From: Synergistales bacterium
GTDB taxonomy: Bacteria > Synergistota > Synergistia > Synergistales > Aminobacteriaceae
Direction of reading: 5' to 3'
Assembly (NCBI GenBank): GCA_025997935.1
Contig: BNVG01000091.1
Coordinates: 1-8,152 of the forward strand
DNA: 8,152 nt
The translations under genes and the position numbers were made by a program. The notes beneath the pieces are model-generated. The model had not been told where the DNA came from. It ran no database searches and worked only from the letters and a program-made list of their open reading frames with translations. Below, piece by piece: positions 6,266-8,152 of the stretch (its first letter is position 1; the number at the start of each line of letters is the position of its first letter).

Positions 6266-7249
6266 TCAGCGCGCCTCCTTCCTCTTGAGGCGGTTCAGTA
6301 GCCTATTAAGGGAACCGTAAATACCGCCGGGAAGAGCGATGATAACAAGCAACATCAGCGTGCCGTAAATGAACATCTGATATCTTTCCGCAACCCTCAA
6401 AGCCTCGTTGAGCAACGTCACGCTGAACGCGCCGATAACCGGGCCGAGCAAGCTACCTGTGCCCCCGAACAGGAGCATGGTCAGGAACAAGACCGACTGC
6501 CTGAACATAAAGGTATCGGGGCTGACAAACCCGACCAGATGCGCGTACATAGCGCCGGCGTAAGCGCAGTAAAAGGTGCTGACGGCAAAGGCTATAACCT
6601 TGTGACGCGTAACGTTGATGCCGGCGCCGTCCGCGGCGTGCGCGTTCTCTCGAATGGCTATAAGCGCGCGCCCGGTTCTTGAGTTGATCAGGTTGTTCTT
6701 GAGTATTAGGGATATAATCACAACGGCTAAGCCGTAGTAATAAAACCGCGTATACGTGTCTAACTTGAAGCCGAAAAGGTTGACAGATTCCGTAAATATG
6801 CCCAGAGAATTGCCGGTCACTGCGCCCGGGGACTGCAAAACCATCTGATAGACGATCTCGCCGAAAGCGATGGTCGACAGGGACAGGAAGTGAAACCTCA
6901 GCCGGGACGCCGGGTATGCGATGACGATGCCTATAAGGGTTGCGGCGACCGAGGCGATGAGCATGGAGAAAACAATCATGACGCCAAAATACTTGTGCAA
7001 CATGATGGATCCGTACGCGCCGATGGCAAAATAGGCGGCGTGCCCCAAGGAAATTTGCCCGGAATATCCGAACACCACGTCAAGGCCGGAAACCGCCACG
7101 ACGTAGAGTAGCACGAAGCAACAAATCAGGATGCCGTAATTAAAATCAATAGCGCTGAGAAACGGCGGAATCGCCAGCGAGACAAGCAACAGAACAACCA
7201 GCGTTGGAGTCGATATTGATTTGGTTTGAAGATTCAATTTATCGGCCAT
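6266..7249 (-). CDS. livM: Branched-chain amino-acid type ABC importer, permease LivM
   Basis: This 327-residue integral membrane permease forms the translocation path together with LivH. Hydrophobic segments alternate through the whole length, the first near residues 16-35. The family hallmark SGQISLGHAAYFAIGAY is at 63-79. The cytoplasmic coupling loop resembling an EAA motif, GRALIAIRENAHAADGAG, is at 193-210, and FGGTGSLLGPVIGA is at 261-274. The C-terminus is basic (RLKRKEAR) and presumably cytoplasmic. The ATG at 7247-7249 is preceded at 8 nt by AGGCGGG (complement of 7258-7264), which overlaps the livH stop. The gap to livH is 13 nt. The length is normal for LivM-type permeases without the long N-terminal extension of the E. 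coli protein. Confidence 0.94.
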   Translation of the reverse strand: MADKLNLQTKSISTPTLVVLLLVSLAIPPFLSAIDFNYGILICCFVLLYVVAVSGLDVVFGYSGQISLGHAAYFAIGAYGSIMLHKYFGVMIVFSMLIASVAATLIGIVIAYPASRLRFHFLSLSTIAFGEIVYQMVLQSPGAVTGNSLGIFTESVNLFGFKLDTYTRFYYYGLAVVIISLILKNNLINSRTGRALIAIRENAHAADGAGINVTRHKVIAFAVSTFYCAYAGAMYAHLVGFVSPDTFMFRQSVLFLTMLLFGGTGSLLGPVIGAFSVTLLNEALRVAERYQMFIYGTLMLLVIIALPGGIYGSLNRLLNRLKRKEAR

Positions 7250-7262
7250 ATTTTTATCCCGC

Positions 7263-8135
7263 CTAATCCGCTATAGCTCTCTCGTTGAATATACCCGTGG
7301 GCTTGACCAACAGGAATATCAACAGAAGCCCGTAAGACACGACATCTTTGTATATAGAAGATATATACGCCGTTGTCACCGTCTCGATAATTCCGAGCAA
7401 AGCCCCGCCGAGCAAGGCTCCGTACATGTTGCCGAAGCCTCCTATGACCGCGCCCGCAAAACCTTTGCGCCCTATCGCCGCTCCGAGGGTTATGAAAACT
7501 CCGTAAACCGGCCCGATAAGCATACCGCAAAGACCGCCGATGGCCGCCGAGATTCCCCATGTCAGAGCAATGGTCATAGCCGGATCCACGCCGCAGGCCT
7601 TCGCGGCCTTGGCGTCCATAGCCGAGGCCCTCATAGCCGTTCCGTAAGCGGTGTATTTAACGAATACGTGCAAGGCTACCATCAAGATCACCGAAGTCAC
7701 AATACAAAACGCCGCCTCGGATTGGATATTGATACCAAAAGCCTTGATTGACATCACGCGGAAAATGGGAGGGAAATAAAAAATCCTCGTTCCCCAGCCG
7801 AGTATCGCGCCGTTTTGCAGCATATAGGATACGGCGATGGTCGCGAGAACGATATAGGTTCCGTCTACCTTCTTCCCAAGCAGCCTTCTGATGACGGCCC
7901 TCTCGAGGAGCATACCCAGCGCAATCTCCAAAACAATCGTCAAAATAAAGGCCACGGCGAAAGGCAGCTTCAACATGGCGTAGAACGTATAGCCCAGAAA
8001 AGCGCCGATTGTCAAAATATCGCCCTGACAAAAATTCATCAGGCCGGACGCGCGGTAGATAAGGCTATACCCCAAGGCAATCAATCCATAGATACAACCG
8101 ATGACAAGTCCAGATACCAAAACTTGTACTAACAA
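7263..8135 (-). CDS. livH: Branched-chain amino-acid type ABC importer, permease LivH
   Basis: This is the first permease of the importer, with 290 residues from the proposed start and hydrophobic segments throughout. It begins in the LivH manner, GLVIGCIYGLIALGYSLIY (9-27), followed by NFCQGDILTIGAF (34-46), where most relatives have NFAHGE or NFAQG. The coupling loop GTAMRASAMDAKAAKACGVD lies at 165-184, GFAGAVIGGFGNMYGALLGG at 225-244, and KPTGIFNE at 278-285 near the end. A TTG at 8133-8135 is the best start in view: AGGGGG (complement of 8146-8151) lies 10 nt upstream. The frame stays open to the window edge, and the residues just before the TTG (I-D-T) resemble the MDTLL start of many LivH proteins, with ATA where ATG would be. 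The 5' end is therefore less certain than the rest. The promoter and the binding-protein gene, if present, lie beyond the right edge. Confidence 0.92.
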   Translation of the reverse strand: MLVQVLVSGLVIGCIYGLIALGYSLIYRASGLMNFCQGDILTIGAFLGYTFYAMLKLPFAVAFILTIVLEIALGMLLERAVIRRLLGKKVDGTYIVLATIAVSYMLQNGAILGWGTRIFYFPPIFRVMSIKAFGINIQSEAAFCIVTSVILMVALHVFVKYTAYGTAMRASAMDAKAAKACGVDPAMTIALTWGISAAIGGLCGMLIGPVYGVFITLGAAIGRKGFAGAVIGGFGNMYGALLGGALLGIIETVTTAYISSIYKDVVSYGLLLIFLLVKPTGIFNERAIAD

Positions 8136-8145
8136 AGTATCTATT

Positions 8146-8151
8146 CCCCCT
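8146..8151 (-). promoter_or_regulatory. Ribosome binding site supporting the TTG start of livH
   Basis: AGGGGG on the minus strand lies 10 nt before the TTG at 8133-8135. No ATG or GTG start is available in frame between it and the TTG. Confidence 0.45.
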
Positions 8152-8152
8152 G

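Noticed and set aside
7234..8031. Two minus-strand open frames (7234-7560 and 7657-8031) overlapping livH
   Set aside because: They are the same strand of livH in another frame, rich in Arg and Gly, with no hydrophobic segments or known domain. They are out-of-frame shadows, not a frameshifted gene, because the livH frame is continuous.
1..8152. CRISPR repeat array, tRNA, insertion sequence or inverted terminal repeats
   Set aside because: Despite the cas genes, I saw no regularly spaced repeats of about 28-29 nt, no cloverleaf-like segment and no transposase. The array, if any, is outside the window.
7263..8152. A periplasmic branched-chain amino-acid binding protein (LivK/LivJ) in this cluster
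   Set aside because: None is encoded in the window. It is expected upstream of livH beyond the right edge, so its absence here means nothing.

Overview
The window looks like chromosomal DNA of a bacterium with mid-range base composition, carrying three functional blocks. Nothing in it fixes the species. A type I-E CRISPR-Cas locus, a short old-yellow-enzyme flavoprotein, a creatininase-family hydrolase and a branched-chain amino-acid (Liv-type) ABC importer would suit an anaerobic amino-acid-using bacterium such as a Synergistota or Firmicutes member. That is a guess from gene content, not from a marker gene.

Left block (1-2708, minus strand): a complete cas3 (HD nuclease plus superfamily 2 helicase), followed 4 nt downstream by the first 54 codons of cse1/casA, which runs off the left edge. 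This is the upstream end of a type I-E interference operon. The remaining Cascade genes, cas1-cas2 and the repeat array are not in the window. A well-formed extended -10 promoter for cas3 lies at 2780-2808.

Middle block (2709-4784, plus strand): a 334-residue OYE-family flavin oxidoreductase (2825-3829), then a creatininase-family amidohydrolase (3909-4682), 79 nt apart and in the same direction. The oxidoreductase has an unusual active site (Phe where the family normally has the catalytic Tyr) and a four-cysteine cluster near its C-terminus. Its candidate promoter points toward, and overlaps, the cas3 promoter.

Right block (4785-8135, minus strand): livH, livM, livG and livF in canonical order and tightly packed (1 to 13 nt between genes), encoding two permeases and two ATPases of a branched-chain amino-acid type importer. 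The periplasmic binding protein is not present and would be expected beyond the right edge. The creatininase gene and livF converge on a 102-nt AT-rich spacer that holds two hairpins, one suited to each direction.

There is no stretch over 300 nt without a gene. I saw no tRNA, rRNA, insertion sequence or CRISPR repeat. Most of the window is ordinary. The points worth a second look are the overlapping, opposed promoters between cas3 and the oxidoreductase, the atypical oxidoreductase itself, and its pairing with the creatininase beside an importer.
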